From CAZYTO01 sp964650405 (lineage in GTDB: Bacteria; Acidobacteriota; Thermoanaerobaculia; Gp7-AA8), in the NCBI GenBank assembly GCA_964650405.1, contig CAZYTO010000310.1:1-6164 (forward strand): a stretch of DNA of 6,164 nt, in the 5' to 3' direction. Position 1 is the stretch's first letter. Every line of letters starts with the position of its first letter. Of this stretch, positions 5,369-6,164 are shown piece by piece. A program made the position numbers and the translations under genes. A model generated the notes under the pieces. It was not told the origin of the DNA and did not search any database. It saw nothing but the letters and a program-made list of their open reading frames with translations.

Positions 5369-5767
5369 ATGAGTCAGCCGGCAGTCAACCTCATCGCGGA
5401 AGCCACCGCGGCGCGCGAGAACGCCGTCGCTCCCTTCTCGAAGTTCAAGGTCGGCGCGGCGCTGGTCACGGAGGACGGCAAGGTCTACCGCGGCTGTAAC
5501 GTGGAGAACTGCACCTACGGCCTGACCGTCTGCGCCGAGCGCGTCGCCCTGCTGTCGGCGCTGGCCGCCGGCGACCGCCGCTTCACAGCCATCGCCGTCG
5601 TCACGCAGTCGGAAGAGCCCTCCACGCCGTGCGGCCCGTGCCGCCAGCTCATGTGGGAGTACTGCGGCGACATCGACGTGACGCTGGCCAACCTCACCGG
5701 GCAGCGCGTGGACTACAAGCTTTCCGACCTCTTCCCCCATCCATTCTCATTCACCCTGGAGGATTGA
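5369..5767 (+). CDS. cdd: Cytidine deaminase
   Basis: Homotetrameric-type zinc cytidine/deoxycytidine deaminase of 132 residues, the normal length for the small class; it forms uridine in pyrimidine salvage. Motifs: APFSKFKVGAAL (21-32), GCNVENCTYGLTVCAER (42-58) with zinc ligand Cys55 and proton-shuttling Glu57, TPCGPCRQ (86-93) with zinc ligands Cys88 and Cys91, and a C-terminal DLFPHPFSF resembling the family's LLPxxF. The ATG at 5369 gives the standard N-terminus. The frame is open further upstream, to 5294, but that part lies over the divergent Uma2 gene and reads as non-family sequence. There is no Shine-Dalgarno before the ATG, so a leaderless mRNA is possible. The amidohydrolase gene starts 2 bases after its stop, suggesting a two-gene salvage operon. 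Confidence 0.95.
   Translation: MSQPAVNLIAEATAARENAVAPFSKFKVGAALVTEDGKVYRGCNVENCTYGLTVCAERVALLSALAAGDRRFTAIAVVTQSEEPSTPCGPCRQLMWEYCGDIDVTLANLTGQRVDYKLSDLFPHPFSFTLED
5758..5763 (+). promoter_or_regulatory. Ribosome binding site of the TTG-started amidohydrolase
   Basis: GGAGGA inside the last codons of cdd. Its GGAGG core ends 7 bases before TTG at 5770. This ideal spacing is what selects TTG as start: no ATG or GTG lies in frame before the signal-peptide-like stretch. Confidence 0.7.
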
Positions 5768-5769
5768 TT

Positions 5770-6164
5770 TTGCGCCGATCGCTCTTTGCGCTCGTCCTTC
5801 TCATCTGCAGCACCGGCATCAGCATCTCCCTCTCTGCCGCGCCGAAGTCCATCGACATCCTCATCACCCACGGCACCGTCCTGACCATGGCCGGACCGAA
5901 CGTGGAGGACGGAGCGGTGGCCATCGACGGCGGAACGATCGTGGCGGTCGGAAAGACGGCCGACCTGCTGAAGCGGTACAGCGGGAAGACGACGATCTCC
6001 GCGCGCGGGCAGGCCGTGCTGCCGGGCTTCGTCAACACGCACACGCATGTGCCGATGGTCCTGTTCCGCGGCATCGCCGACGACCGCGACCTGATGGACT
6101 GGCTGCAGCACTTCATCTTCCCGGCCGAGGCCAAGAACGTGACGGCCGACTTCGTGAAGTGGGG
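5770..6164 (+). CDS. Secreted amidohydrolase, SAH/MTA-deaminase-like, N-terminal part (3' end outside window)
   Basis: Metal-dependent amidohydrolase superfamily member; 131 codons are visible and the frame is open at the window end. It starts at TTG behind a strong GGAGG. Residues 1-24 form a classical signal peptide: RR, then a hydrophobic core (LFALVLLICSTGISISL) and SAA before a Pro. Cys13 is preceded by LLI, not a normal lipobox, so a lipoprotein is unlikely. The mature part opens with the small beta-sandwich typical of the family (IDILITHGTVLTM, GAVAIDGGTIVAVG), then LPGFVNTHTHVPMVLFRGIADD with the metal ligands His91 and His93, and LMDWLQHFIFPAEAKNV. That stretch closely matches 5'-methylthioadenosine/S-adenosylhomocysteine deaminases such as T. 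maritima TM0936, and related chlorohydrolases. Its position next to cdd fits nucleoside deamination. The later His, Glu and Asp ligands lie beyond the window, so the substrate stays open. Confidence 0.85.
   Translation, partial: MRRSLFALVLLICSTGISISLSAAPKSIDILITHGTVLTMAGPNVEDGAVAIDGGTIVAVGKTADLLKRYSGKTTISARGQAVLPGFVNTHTHVPMVLFRGIADDRDLMDWLQHFIFPAEAKNVTADFVKW

Overview
This window looks like the chromosome of a high-GC bacterium. I counted 42 G/C in the 60 bases from 3001, inside hisF. It carries the back half of a compact histidine operon, then a short lower-GC island with two related Uma2-family genes on the opposite strand, then the start of a nucleoside or amidohydrolase gene pair. The purine-rich GGGCGAAGG repeats, the Uma2 paralogues and the high GC would fit an acidobacterium (Vicinamibacteria-like), but that is an impression from memory, not a placement.

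Region 1 (1-4098, plus strand) holds hisC (5' part missing), hisB, hisH, a fused hisA-hisF gene and hisIE. This is the gene order of the enterobacterial operon hisGDCBHAFI. Most junctions are tight: hisB/hisH share ATGA, hisH/hisA overlap by 10 bases, and hisIE follows after 12 bases. The products cover the pathway steps HisI/HisE (PR-ATP to ProFAR), HisA (ProFAR to PRFAR), HisH-HisF (PRFAR plus ammonia to IGP and AICAR), HisB (IGP dehydration) and HisC (transamination). Two things stand out. HisA and HisF are one continuous 527-residue protein without a stop codon between them. The HisA half also carries an in-frame insert of about 39 codons, bounded by a near-perfect 10-base direct repeat and containing a 48-base palindrome. 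A second palindromic repeat lies across the end of hisC and the hisC-hisB gap.

Region 2 (4078-5310, minus strand) holds two tandem paralogous Uma2 (DUF820) proteins with a PD-(D/E)XK-nuclease-like fold. The coding sequence is visibly lower in GC: 31 of 60 bases from both 4801 and 4861. Each gene has TAGCAT exactly six bases before its ATG, and the downstream one also has a 7-bp dyad in its upstream region. The first-encountered gene on the plus map overlaps the end of hisIE tail to tail.

Region 3 (5369-6164, plus strand) holds a complete cytidine deaminase gene. Two bases later, after a strong GGAGG, a TTG-initiated amidohydrolase gene begins and runs off the end of the window. It resembles the S-adenosylhomocysteine/methylthioadenosine deaminase group but has an apparent signal peptide.
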